The position numbers were made by a program, and so were the translations under genes. This document shows positions 52,063 through 60,368 of a stretch of 64,000 bases of DNA, in pieces. How positions within the stretch are numbered: the first letter of the stretch is position 1; every line of letters begins with the position of its first letter. The notes beneath the pieces are model-generated. The model was not told where the DNA came from, did not search any database, and saw nothing but the letters and a program-made list of their open reading frames with translations. The DNA lies in assembly GCF_022815725.1 (NCBI RefSeq), contig NZ_JALGRF010000005.1, forward strand, positions 293,401 to 357,400. The letters run 5' to 3'. The stretch is from Streptomyces sp. APSN-46.1 (GTDB taxonomy: Bacteria; Actinomycetota; Actinomycetes; Streptomycetales; Streptomycetaceae).

Positions 52063-53730
52063 ATGCGTCAGACTCCGCACCTCGCCGTCTCGTCCGCCGT
52101 CGCCGCCGCCGTCCTCGCCTTCTGCGCGCTCACCGCTCTCGGCGCGGCACCGGCGACCGAAGCCGCCGGACGGCCGACCGCGGCCCCGCGCCCGGTGACG
52201 GCCGCCGGCCCCGAGCCAGAGCCCGAGCCAGCGCCCGTCACGCTCCCGTTCACCCGGTCGGCGCGGTCCACCGTGATCGCCCCCGGGGTCACCCAGACCT
52301 CCCTCGTCCTCGGCCGGACCGACGCCGGCGCCGACGACGTCTGGACCGTCCACGTGAACCAGCCCCTGACCGACGACGGCCCCTACAGCCGGGCCACCGG
52401 CGCCCTCGGCCCCGAGGCGCGCGCCGGCCGGCTGGCCGCGGCCCTGCGGGCCAAGGGCTTCGAACCCCGCGTGGAGGAAGTCCGTACCCCCGCCTACGCC
52501 GACCGCCCGGCCGGCACGCTGGGCTGGACCGTGCGGGTCGGCCGGTACGCCGACCGGTCCGCGGCGGCGACCGCGCTCGCCAAGGTCCGGGCGGCCGGGT
52601 TCGCCGGGGACAACCGGTACACGGCGCAGGACGGCACGGACGCCGAAGCCCTCCAGCGGGTGTTCGTCGTCCAGGTGGACTTCAAGCAGTTCACCGGCCG
52701 TCTGGCCAGCGACTTCGGGCCGAGCGTCGACGTCTTCGAGCAGCTGCCCGACCTGGTGAGCGCCACCGGGGCACTGGCGGGCATCAACGCCCAGTGGTTC
52801 GCGGACAGCGGCGCGCCGCTCGGCCTGTACGTCAAGGACGGCCGGCTGCTGAGCTCCGCCACCCAGGGCCGCGGCGGGATCAGGATCGCGCGCGGCGGGC
52901 GGGAGGTGGACGTCGATACGTACTCCACGCGCATCACGGTCAGCGTGGGCAAGGCCACCCGGGAGGTCGACGGCATCAACCGGACACCCGGCGAGATCTG
53001 GAACTGCGGGGGCGTCGGTGGCGACCTGCCCACCCAGCATCCGCAGCAGGACTTCAAGTGCACCGACGAGAGCGAGCTCGTCCGCTTCACCCGCGAGTGG
53101 ACCACTCCGCCGGCCGGACCGGGCGCCGAGGTGGTCCTCGACCGCGACGACCGGGTGACGGCGGTGAACCGCACGCGCGGGGCCAAGCCGCCCGCGGGCG
53201 GCTCCACCCTCCAGGCCGTCGGCGAGAGCGCCCGATGGCTGATCGCGCACGCGCGCCCCGGCATCCGGCTGGGGTTCACCCAGCGCGTCCTGGACGGCGG
53301 CGGGAACACCGTCCCGCTGACCGCGGACACCACGATCGTCCAGGTCGGCCCGACCCTGGTCCGGGACGGCCGCGTCGCGGTGAACGCGGTCGGCGACGGC
53401 ATCATCCGCGAGGGGGTCGACCAGACGCACCCCTACAACTGGGTGGTCCGCGGCAACCCGCGCTCCATGATCGGGGTCGACGACCAGGGGCGGCTCCTGC
53501 TGGTCGTCGTGGACGGACGCCAGGTCGGCTGGAGCTCGGGCCTGAGCATCACCGGTGCCGCGGAGTTGATGAAGTCCCTGGGAGCCCGGGAGGCGCTGAA
53601 CCTCGACGGCGGCGGATCGAGCGTGATGGTCACCACCGGGTCGGGCATCGTCAACCGCCCCTCGGACGCCACGGGTCCGCGGACGCTGGGCAACGTCCTG
53701 CTGCTGCACCGGACCGCGACCGGCCGCTGA
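52063..53730 (+). CDS. Secreted phosphodiester glycosidase-family protein with SPOR-like domain
   Basis: A 555-residue exported protein. ATG 52063 is preceded by GGGAGAG. The signal is followed by a Pro/Glu linker, a SPOR-like repeat (LGWTVRVGRYADRSAAATAL) and a NAGPA-type domain: LAGINAQWFADSGAPLGLYV, RGGIRIARGGREVDVDT, LLLVVVDGRQVGWSSGLSIT, and EALNLDGGGSSVMVTT, the signature of the phosphodiester glycosidase/NAGPA fold. It may process cell-wall or glycopolymer phosphodiesters. Exported and probably wall bound. Confidence 0.88.
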   Translation: MRQTPHLAVSSAVAAAVLAFCALTALGAAPATEAAGRPTAAPRPVTAAGPEPEPEPAPVTLPFTRSARSTVIAPGVTQTSLVLGRTDAGADDVWTVHVNQPLTDDGPYSRATGALGPEARAGRLAAALRAKGFEPRVEEVRTPAYADRPAGTLGWTVRVGRYADRSAAATALAKVRAAGFAGDNRYTAQDGTDAEALQRVFVVQVDFKQFTGRLASDFGPSVDVFEQLPDLVSATGALAGINAQWFADSGAPLGLYVKDGRLLSSATQGRGGIRIARGGREVDVDTYSTRITVSVGKATREVDGINRTPGEIWNCGGVGGDLPTQHPQQDFKCTDESELVRFTREWTTPPAGPGAEVVLDRDDRVTAVNRTRGAKPPAGGSTLQAVGESARWLIAHARPGIRLGFTQRVLDGGGNTVPLTADTTIVQVGPTLVRDGRVAVNAVGDGIIREGVDQTHPYNWVVRGNPRSMIGVDDQGRLLLVVVDGRQVGWSSGLSITGAAELMKSLGAREALNLDGGGSSVMVTTGSGIVNRPSDATGPRTLGNVLLLHRTATGR

Positions 53731-53783
53731 ACGGGCCCCGGCCAACAGGCCCCGGCCCGCCGGCCCGGCCCCGGCATGACGGC

Positions 53784-53810
53784 GGCCCCGTCCCCCGAAG
53801 GGGCGGGGCC
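53784..53810. terminator. Hairpin between convergent genes
   Basis: GGCCCCGTCCCC (53784-53795), loop CGAA, GGGGCGGGGCC (53800-53810), nearly complementary, between the convergent glycosidase and cyclophilin genes. Confidence 0.6.
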
Positions 53811-53837
53811 GGCCAGCCGTGACGGGCGGGGTGGGGA

Positions 53838-54335
53838 TCAGGCGGCGTCGACGACGCCCGAGGCGGCGATCTTGATCTCGCCGCGGGTGGAGCCCGAGGG
53901 GGTGCCCAGCTTCTCGATCCGGTCCACGACGTCCTGGCCCTCGACGACCTCGCCGAAGACGACGTGCTTGTTGTCCAGCCACGGGGTGACGACGGTGGTG
54001 ATGAAGAACTGCGAGCCGTTGGTGTTGCGGCCGGCATTCGCCATCGACAGCAGGTACGGGCGGTCGTGCTTCAGCGTGAAGTTCTCGTCGGCGAACTTCT
54101 CGCCGTAGATGCTCTTGCCGCCGGTGCCGTTCTGCTTGGTGAAGTCGCCGCCCTGCAGCATGAACTGCGGGATGACGCGGTGGAACGGCGAGCCCGCGTA
54201 GCCGTAGCCGTGCTCGCCGGTGGCCAGCTCGCGGAAGTTCTTGGCGGTCTTCGGGACGACGTCGTCGAAGAGGTTGAAGACGATGCGGCCGGCGGCCTCA
54301 CCGTCGATGGTGATGTCGAAGTAAACGTTGCTCAT
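53838..54335 (-). CDS. ppiA: Peptidyl-prolyl cis-trans isomerase, cyclophilin type
   Basis: A 165-residue cytoplasmic cyclophilin: SNVYFDITIDGEAAGRIVFN, PFHRVIPQFMLQGGDFTKQN (catalytic Arg), GSQFFITTVVTPWLDNKHVV and VVEGQDVVDRIEKLG. Catalyses proline isomerisation in folding. ATG 54335 fixed by family start. Confidence 0.95.
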   Translation of the reverse strand: MSNVYFDITIDGEAAGRIVFNLFDDVVPKTAKNFRELATGEHGYGYAGSPFHRVIPQFMLQGGDFTKQNGTGGKSIYGEKFADENFTLKHDRPYLLSMANAGRNTNGSQFFITTVVTPWLDNKHVVFGEVVEGQDVVDRIEKLGTPSGSTRGEIKIAASGVVDAA

Positions 54336-54463
54336 GGGGTCCATCCTGTCACTCCCGGTGCCGTACACGACTCAGCGGGGCCCTGGGCCCCGCCGGTCGC
54401 TCGATCGGGTGAGTGCTGCGCATGTGCCAGCGGCACATGCCAGCACGCCGCTAGGTTCCGGGC

Positions 54464-55378
54464 ATGGTCACTTCGAACCACGAGGCGTCCCACCGGATCT
54501 TCCAGGACCGCCCGGAGCTACTCGCCCCGGTGTTCCGGATCCTTGGTGTGCCGCTACCTGCCAACGCCACCGTTGAGGTGCTGTCCGCCGATGTCACGGA
54601 GACCCGTCCCCTGGAGCGGCGCGTGGACAGCGTCCTGCGGATCACACCGCCCCATGGGGACGGCGGGTTCCTGCTGGCGATCGAGGCGCAAGGCCGCCGC
54701 GATCCCGACAAAGCGGTCAGCTGGTCGTACTACCTGTCGTACCTGATGGCGAAGTACACCTGTCCGGCGCTGCTTCTCGTCGTCTGTCAGGACAAGAGCA
54801 CCGCCGACTGGGCAGCAGGGCCGTTCCGTCTCGGCGGGGCGGGCTGGACCGCTCTGTCGCTGCACCCGCTGGTGCTGGGTCCGGGCAACGTCCCGGTGAT
54901 CATCGATGCGGAGGAGGCCGCCCAGGACCTGACCCTCGCGACCTTCTCCGCCATGACTCATGGCCGCGACCGGAACGCCATGGCCATACTGGAGGCACTG
55001 GCTGAAGCACTCGAAACCTCTGCCCCCGAGTCCATCGCGTACTACGCGGAACTACTGGAAATCGGCCTGGGAAACACCCCGGCCAGAGACATCTGGAGGG
55101 ATCTCATGCCCCGCACCTACTTCCCCGGTCGAGGGACGCTCATCGAGGAGACCTACCTGGAGGGCGAGGCCAAGGGCAGGGTCGAAGGCGAAGCCATAGG
55201 GCGTGCCGAAGAGCGCGCGCAGCTGATTATGCGCGTCCTCGACAACCGAGGGGTACCCGCGGGCCCCGAGGCCCGGGACCGCATCACCGCCTGTGGCGAC
55301 CTCGACACCCTCGGGCGGTGGCTCGACCTCGCCTTCACCGTCTCCGGAGCCGACGAGCTGTTCGCCCAGGAGAGCTGA
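54464..55378 (+). CDS. Rpn-family / PD-(D/E)XK nuclease-like protein
   Basis: A 304-residue protein of a type abundant in Streptomyces. The nuclease core is suggested by RVDSVLRIT (acidic), FLLAIEAQGRRDPDKAVSWS (E-x-Q) and LVVCQDKSTADW; the C-terminus has a coiled-coil-like part (EGEAKGRVEGEAIGRAEERA) and an ending typical of Rpn/YhgA-like proteins. It may promote recombination or cut DNA; not tested. An 18-base hairpin at 55392-55431 separates it from convergent afsK. Confidence 0.72.
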   Translation: MVTSNHEASHRIFQDRPELLAPVFRILGVPLPANATVEVLSADVTETRPLERRVDSVLRITPPHGDGGFLLAIEAQGRRDPDKAVSWSYYLSYLMAKYTCPALLLVVCQDKSTADWAAGPFRLGGAGWTALSLHPLVLGPGNVPVIIDAEEAAQDLTLATFSAMTHGRDRNAMAILEALAEALETSAPESIAYYAELLEIGLGNTPARDIWRDLMPRTYFPGRGTLIEETYLEGEAKGRVEGEAIGRAEERAQLIMRVLDNRGVPAGPEARDRITACGDLDTLGRWLDLAFTVSGADELFAQES

Positions 55379-55391
55379 CCCCCCACGCACA

Positions 55392-55431
55392 CGTACGGGC
55401 CCGCCCGGCTGCTGCCGGGCGGGCCCGTACG
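55392..55431. terminator. Strong bidirectional terminator between nuclease-like gene and afsK
   Basis: Perfect 18-base arms at 55392-55409 and 55414-55431 around a TGCT loop. Confidence 0.75.
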
Positions 55432-55435
55432 CACG

Positions 55436-57895
55436 TCACGAACTCGTACGGGTGCCCGTGCCCTTGGCCGCGTCCAGGGCGTAGACGCAGCGGTCCTTGC
55501 TGCACGCGTAGACCACGCCCGCCTCGGCCACCGGGGCGCCGGTGATCTCGCCGCCCGTGGCCAGCTTCCAGCGGAGCTGGCCGCCCGCCGCGTCCAGCGT
55601 GTACAGGCAGTGGTCCGCCGAGCCGAAGTGCACCCGGCCGTCCGCTACCGCCGGCGGGCCGGTGATCTCGCCGCCCGCCGCGAACCGCCACTTCGGGGTT
55701 CCGGTGACCGCGTCGAGCGTGTACAGCGCGCTGCCCGCCCCGAGGTGCACGTTGCCGTTCGCGACGAGGACCGGGTCCGAGGACGGCCGCGGCTCGGTCG
55801 CGATGCGCCAGCGGTCGTTGCCGGTGGCCGCGTCCAGGGCGTAGACGGTGCCCAGGTAGTCGGCCAGGTAGACGCCGCCGCCCGTCACCGCCGCACCCGG
55901 CGCGAAGGCCGGGGCCGCCAGGAAGACCGCCGGGGCCTCGAAGTGCCAGCGGACCCGGCCCGAGGCCCGGTCGACGGAGAGGACACGGGTGCCGGCCGCG
56001 ACGTAGACGTTGCCGTCCGGCGCCGGGGTGACCCGTACCGGCACGTTCCCGCAGGACGCCGCGTCGCCCACCGGGTACGACCAGGACTCCCGGCCGGAGC
56101 GGGCGTCCAGGGCGCGCAGCCGCGCGTCCTGCCACACGTACACCGTGCCGTCGTGGAGGACGGGGGCCGCCTCCGGCGTCTCGAAGTCGGTCTGCGCGCC
56201 GGTCAGCTCCCACAGCTTCTGACCGTTGGACGCCTCCCAGCCCTGTACGCCGCCGCCGCGCGTGGCGGTGACGACGGTGCCGCGCTCGGCGCGCAGCGCG
56301 TACACCCAGGCGTCGGCGGACGTCCGCCACCGCTCGGAGCCGTCGGTGGCGTCGAGCGCGAAGAGGGAGGGGCCGTCGGAGGCGTGGATACGGCCGTCCG
56401 CGACGGCCATGGACCAGGCGACGTCGCGCGTCTTGAACTGGCGGCGGCCGCTCGCGACGTCCAGGGCGTGCACCTCGAAGGAGGTGACGTAGAGCAGGTC
56501 ACCGGCGACGGTCGGGGTGCCCCAGACCTCGTTGGACATGCGGAACCGCCACGGCCGCCAGCGGCCGCTGTCCGGGGCGGGGCCGGGGGCGGGTGCGGGG
56601 GCGGTACGAGGGCTCGTGCCGGGCCCGGCCGCGAGGCCGGAGCTCGGGCCGGGGACGGCCGCCGCCTCCATCGCGGCCGAAGCGCCGCCCGGCGGGCGCA
56701 CCCACCCGGTCGCCGAGTCCGCCCCGGCGTGTCCGGCGTGCCCGGCCGAAGCCGAGACCGAGGCCGACAGCGAGGCCGACACCCGCGGCCCGGGCCCGAT
56801 CGGCACCGGGGAGCCGCCGAGGCGCACCGGCTCGCCCGAGGGCACCGGGGCCATCGGCGGGTGGTGCGGGCGCGGCGGGGCGGCATGGCCGGTGCGCGGG
56901 TCCACGTACGGGTCCGTCCCACGCTGGCGGCGGTGCGTGGCCTCCCCGGAGGCGGGGCCGGAGGAGCGGCCGGGAGCGGGGACCGGCGCGACGGGGGTGC
57001 GGTGCCCCGCCCGGCGGGTCTCGATCATCGCGACGGCCCGGCCGGGCAGCCACGCCGAGGCGGTGCCGCTGTCGTCGCCGCCGTCGAAGAGGTGCGGGGC
57101 CAGCTGCGCCTGGAGGTCGGCCGGGGTGGGCCGCAGCGTCGCGTCCATCTGCATGCAGGAGTCGATCAGCGGCCGCAGCTCCTCGGGGAGCCCCTCCAGG
57201 TTGGGGCCCTCGCGCAGCAGCATGAACACCGTCTCCACCGGGTTCGCCCCGTGGTACGGCGGGTGCCCGGTCGCCGCGAAGACCAGCGTGGAGCCGAGCG
57301 AGAACACGTCGCTGGCGCCCTTGACGCTGCGCGAGTCCTTCGCCTGCTCGGGCGACATGTACGCGGGGGTGCCGACGGCCACGTTCGTCATGGTCAGCCG
57401 GGTGTTGGAGACCCCGCTCGCGATACCGAAGTCGATCACGCGGGGGCCGTCCTCGACCACCAGCACGTTGGACGGCTTCAGGTCGCGGTGGACCAGGCCC
57501 GCCCCGTGGATGGACTGCAGCGCCTCGGCGATTCCGGCCGCGAGCCACCGTACGGCCTGGGCGGGCATGGGCCCGCACTCGTTGACGATCTCCTCCAGGG
57601 AGGGCGCCGGAACGTACGCCGTCGCCAGCCACGGCACGGCGGCCCGCGGGTCGGCGTCGACCACGGCGGCCGTGTAGAAACCGGACACGGCGCGCGCCGC
57701 CTCCACCTCGCGGGTGAACCGCACGCGGAAGAGCTGGTCCTCGGCGAGTTCGGTCCGCACCGTCTTGATCGCCACCCGGCGTCCGGACGCCGACCGTGCG
57801 AGATAGACCAGCCCCATGCCGCCGGCGCCGAGCCGTCCCAGCACCTCGAAGGGGCCGATCCGTCTCGGGTCGTGCTGCGTCAGCTGCTCCACCAC
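55436..57895 (-). CDS. afsK: Serine/threonine protein kinase AfsK
   Basis: An 819-residue kinase: residues about 13-275 hold GRLGAGGMGLVYLARSASGR, VAIKTVR (Lys), HRDLKPSNVLVVED (catalytic Asp) and VIDFGIASGVSNT, followed by a Pro/Ala/Gly-rich linker with no transmembrane helix seen and a C-terminal PQQ/YncE-type beta-propeller with repeats such as LYTLDAVTGTPKWRFAAGG. This architecture (kinase plus propeller) matches AfsK of S. coelicolor, which phosphorylates AfsR. The first codon GTG 57895 gives MVEQLTQHDPRRIG; GTG 57892 has better ribosome spacing. Confidence 0.93.
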   Translation of the reverse strand: MVEQLTQHDPRRIGPFEVLGRLGAGGMGLVYLARSASGRRVAIKTVRTELAEDQLFRVRFTREVEAARAVSGFYTAAVVDADPRAAVPWLATAYVPAPSLEEIVNECGPMPAQAVRWLAAGIAEALQSIHGAGLVHRDLKPSNVLVVEDGPRVIDFGIASGVSNTRLTMTNVAVGTPAYMSPEQAKDSRSVKGASDVFSLGSTLVFAATGHPPYHGANPVETVFMLLREGPNLEGLPEELRPLIDSCMQMDATLRPTPADLQAQLAPHLFDGGDDSGTASAWLPGRAVAMIETRRAGHRTPVAPVPAPGRSSGPASGEATHRRQRGTDPYVDPRTGHAAPPRPHHPPMAPVPSGEPVRLGGSPVPIGPGPRVSASLSASVSASAGHAGHAGADSATGWVRPPGGASAAMEAAAVPGPSSGLAAGPGTSPRTAPAPAPGPAPDSGRWRPWRFRMSNEVWGTPTVAGDLLYVTSFEVHALDVASGRRQFKTRDVAWSMAVADGRIHASDGPSLFALDATDGSERWRTSADAWVYALRAERGTVVTATRGGGVQGWEASNGQKLWELTGAQTDFETPEAAPVLHDGTVYVWQDARLRALDARSGRESWSYPVGDAASCGNVPVRVTPAPDGNVYVAAGTRVLSVDRASGRVRWHFEAPAVFLAAPAFAPGAAVTGGGVYLADYLGTVYALDAATGNDRWRIATEPRPSSDPVLVANGNVHLGAGSALYTLDAVTGTPKWRFAAGGEITGPPAVADGRVHFGSADHCLYTLDAAGGQLRWKLATGGEITGAPVAEAGVVYACSKDRCVYALDAAKGTGTRTSS

Positions 57896-58028
57896 TCGCC
57901 TCCACACCCATCCCCGTACGGGCCCTCGCCGGGCCCGTCTCCACCGGTCGCGCGGCGGCACGCGGCGGTCGGCCCCGTGCAGCGTCTCACTCCGGGACGC
58001 CGCCCGGGGTCGCGCAACCCCGATTCTG

Positions 58029-58856
58029 TCAGGCCCGCGCCTGCTCCGGTCCCTGCTCAGGGTGTGCTTTCGCACGCGGCTCCGAGAGGATCCCGAAGAC
58101 GGCCCCCTGATTGTCGGCGAGGACGGCGATCCTCCCGTACGGCGTATCGAAGGGATCGGCGGTGACCCGGCCGCCGAGCCGCTGCGCCGTGGCGGCCGTC
58201 CGGTCGCAGTCCGGGACGGCGAAGTACGTGAGGAAGTGCGCCGGCATGATCTCCGGGAAGGCGTCGGTGATCAAGGTCCGGCCCAGGACGGCCGTGTCCG
58301 AGCCGGGCCGGCTGCCGGGCGGGGACCAGACGCGGTACTCGATGCCCGTCTCGGGGTCGTCCTGGTCCTCGGGGACGTAGCCGAAGACCTTGGCGTAGAA
58401 CACGTCCACGGCGTCGCGGGCCCGGGTGTAGACCTCAGCCCAGCAGTACGTGTAGGGCTCCTGCTGGGCCTCGAAGCCGTGGTGGGTGCCGGGCTGCCAC
58501 AGGCCGAAGACGGCGCCGCCGGGGTCGGCGGCCAGCGCGGCCGTGCCGTACGAGCCGACGGGCTGCGGGTCCATCACCATCTGGCCGCCTGCGGCGCGGA
58601 TGCGGGCGGCGCAGGCGTAGGCGTCCGTCGTGTACAGGTAGACCCCCCACACGGTGGGCATCCGGCCGTCGGGCTTGGGGGCGAGGGCGGCGACGTTGCG
58701 GCCGCGGCTGTAGGCCTGCGTGTAGTGGCCGTACTCGGGTCCGGCGCTGGCGCCGAAGGTCCAGCCGAAGAGCTCACCGTAGAAGCGCTTGCCCGCCTCT
58801 ACGTCCGGGAGGGAGGCGTCGACCCAGCACGGTGAGCCTTCCGCGAATGCGGCCAT
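58029..58856 (-). CDS. VOC-family (glyoxalase/bleomycin-resistance) protein, two domains
   Basis: A 275-residue protein with two VOC domains: GSPCWVDASLPDVEAGKRFYG and YGELFGWTFG in the first, EPYTYCWAEVYTRARDAVDV with VFGYVPEDQDDPETG in the second. Such proteins bind metal at an E/H pair for isomerase, dioxygenase or drug-binding activity; the ligand is unknown. ATG 58856 fits the family start. The following 290 bp (58857-59148) hold no gene I can support. Confidence 0.88.
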   Translation of the reverse strand: MAAFAEGSPCWVDASLPDVEAGKRFYGELFGWTFGASAGPEYGHYTQAYSRGRNVAALAPKPDGRMPTVWGVYLYTTDAYACAARIRAAGGQMVMDPQPVGSYGTAALAADPGGAVFGLWQPGTHHGFEAQQEPYTYCWAEVYTRARDAVDVFYAKVFGYVPEDQDDPETGIEYRVWSPPGSRPGSDTAVLGRTLITDAFPEIMPAHFLTYFAVPDCDRTAATAQRLGGRVTADPFDTPYGRIAVLADNQGAVFGILSEPRAKAHPEQGPEQARA

Positions 58857-59140
58857 GAGCCCGGTTCCTTCCGTTGTGCCCCTGAAACAGGATGTGCCCG
58901 AAAACTTGTCCACAGCCTGTTGATAAGACTATTCGGGGGATACGCCACGATACGTACCGGAGGGGGGCGCCGTGCGGGCGAGGCTGGATGTGGCCGGCAA
59001 GGCCGCCGTGGCGGGGGCAGGGTCTCGGTGGGCCGGAAATCGCCCCTGCGGTGGCCGCGGGGCCCCGTTCCTCCCAGGCCGGCGGCCGGGTAACCCCATT
59101 TGCAGGCGGCCGAATCGCGCCCGGATCACCCCTCGGTAAG

Positions 59141-59155
59141 CTGACGGCATGACAG
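59141..59155. promoter_or_regulatory. Weak operator-like site at the TetR start
   Basis: CTGACGGCATGACAG, two mismatches (10 of 12) from the regulon palindrome, overlapping the start codon at 59149; TAAGCT at 59137-59142 is a -10-like box. It is suggestive of autorepression but weaker than the nine other copies. Confidence 0.4.
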
Positions 59156-59796
59156 GACAAGTACGCACCGTCGACGGGCGTGTCGCCGGCCGGCGCGGCC
59201 AGGCGACGCGGCAGAAACTGCTCGACTGCCTCAGCGAGATGCTCAGCTCCTCGCCATACCGCGACGTCAAGGTGATCGACGTCGCGCGCAAGGCCGGCAC
59301 CTCCCCCGCGACCTTCTACCAGTACTTCCCGGACGTCGAAGGCGCCGTCCTGGAAATCGCCGAGGAAATGGCCGCCGAGGGCGCGCAGTTGACGGCGCTC
59401 GTCGAGGGCCGGAACTGGGTCGGCAAGGCCGGCTGGGCGGCGGCCGAGGAACTCGTCGAGGGCTTCCTGGACTTCTGGCGCGCCAACGACGCGATCCTCC
59501 GCGTCGTCGACCTCGGCGCGGCCGAGGGCGACAAGCGGTTCTACAAGATCCGCATGAAGATCCTGAACTCCGTCACCAACTCCCTCACGGAGTCGATGAA
59601 GGAGCTCCAGGCCAAGGGCAAGGTCGACAAGGACCTCAGCCCGGCGGCCATGGCGGGGTCCCTCGTCGCGATGCTGGCCGCGGTCGCCTCGCACCAGAAG
59701 GGATTCCAGACCTGGGGCGTGAAACAGGCCGAGCTCAAGCCGAACCTGGCGCTCCTCGTGCACCTGGGCATCACCGGCAAGAAGCCCACCCGGTAG
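59149..59796 (+). CDS. TetR-family regulator, candidate master of the palindrome regulon
   Basis: A 215-residue TetR: GRRGQATRQKLLDCLSEML, IDVARKAGTSPATFYQYFPD (recognition helix region), then a helical ligand domain (VKQAELKPNLALLVHLG at the end). The start looks leaderless, with TAAGCT six bases upstream. An operator-like site overlaps the start (59141-59155), and it lies next to the acyl-CoA dehydrogenase/thiolase block that has two operator copies. I infer that it could bind CTGACGnnnCGTCAG with a CoA ester or sterol-type ligand; no direct evidence. A terminator lies at 59798-59821. Confidence 0.88.
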   Translation: MTGQVRTVDGRVAGRRGQATRQKLLDCLSEMLSSSPYRDVKVIDVARKAGTSPATFYQYFPDVEGAVLEIAEEMAAEGAQLTALVEGRNWVGKAGWAAAEELVEGFLDFWRANDAILRVVDLGAAEGDKRFYKIRMKILNSVTNSLTESMKELQAKGKVDKDLSPAAMAGSLVAMLAAVASHQKGFQTWGVKQAELKPNLALLVHLGITGKKPTR

Positions 59797-59797
59797 C

Positions 59798-59821
59798 GGC
59801 GGACCCCGCCCGGGGTCCGCC
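59798..59821 (+). terminator. Terminator after the TetR gene
   Basis: Perfect 11-base arms at 59798-59808 and 59811-59821 with a two-base loop, starting right after the stop codon. Confidence 0.7.
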
Positions 59822-59894
59822 GCCGCCCAGGGGTTCGCCGCCGCTCAAAGGGGTCCGCTGCCATGACGACCGCCGCGACGCCGCTACGCCGCGA

Positions 59895-60368
59895 TCAGCG
59901 ACGCTCCAGGCGGAACAGCCGGATCTCGCGCTCGATGCGCGCCTGGTACGTCGCGTACGGCGGCCAGAACCCCAACACCGCCCGCCACGCCGCCGCGCGC
60001 TCCTCCCCTTCCAGCAGGCGGGCTCGTACGGCGATGTCCCGGCCCTTCCAACTCACGTCCGCGTCCGGGTGCTTGAGCAGGTTTCCGGTCCACGCCGGGT
60101 GTCCGGGGCGGCCGAAGTTGGAGCCGATCAGCAGCCAGCTCCTGCCGCCGTCCTCCGGCATGCAGGCGAGCGGTGTGGTGCGCGGCTCGCCGGTCCTGGC
60201 GCCTTTGGCGGTGAGGATCACGCCCGGGAGCATCTGGGCGCTGAGCATGACCTTGCCGCGGGTCAGCTTGTGCACCGCCTTGTCCAGGGCGGGGATGAAG
60301 TGCGGGGCGATCTTGGCGAACAGCATCGTCGAGGAGACCTTCTGCATGAGCTTCACGCCGGGAGCCAT
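59895..60368 (-). CDS. Deazaflavin (F420)-dependent nitroreductase family protein
   Basis: A 157-residue Ddn/Rv3547-like protein: KVMLSAQMLPGVILTAKGAR, GEPRTTPLACMPEDGGRSWL, GSNFGRPGHPAWTGNLLKHP and a closing RLFRLERR. It would use F420H2. Its start overlaps the stop of the acyl-CoA dehydrogenase by one base (TGATG), so both form an operon under the palindrome at 61615-61629. Likely role: reduction step in the CoA-dependent catabolic pathway; substrate unknown. Confidence 0.9.
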   Translation of the reverse strand: MAPGVKLMQKVSSTMLFAKIAPHFIPALDKAVHKLTRGKVMLSAQMLPGVILTAKGARTGEPRTTPLACMPEDGGRSWLLIGSNFGRPGHPAWTGNLLKHPDADVSWKGRDIAVRARLLEGEERAAAWRAVLGFWPPYATYQARIEREIRLFRLERR

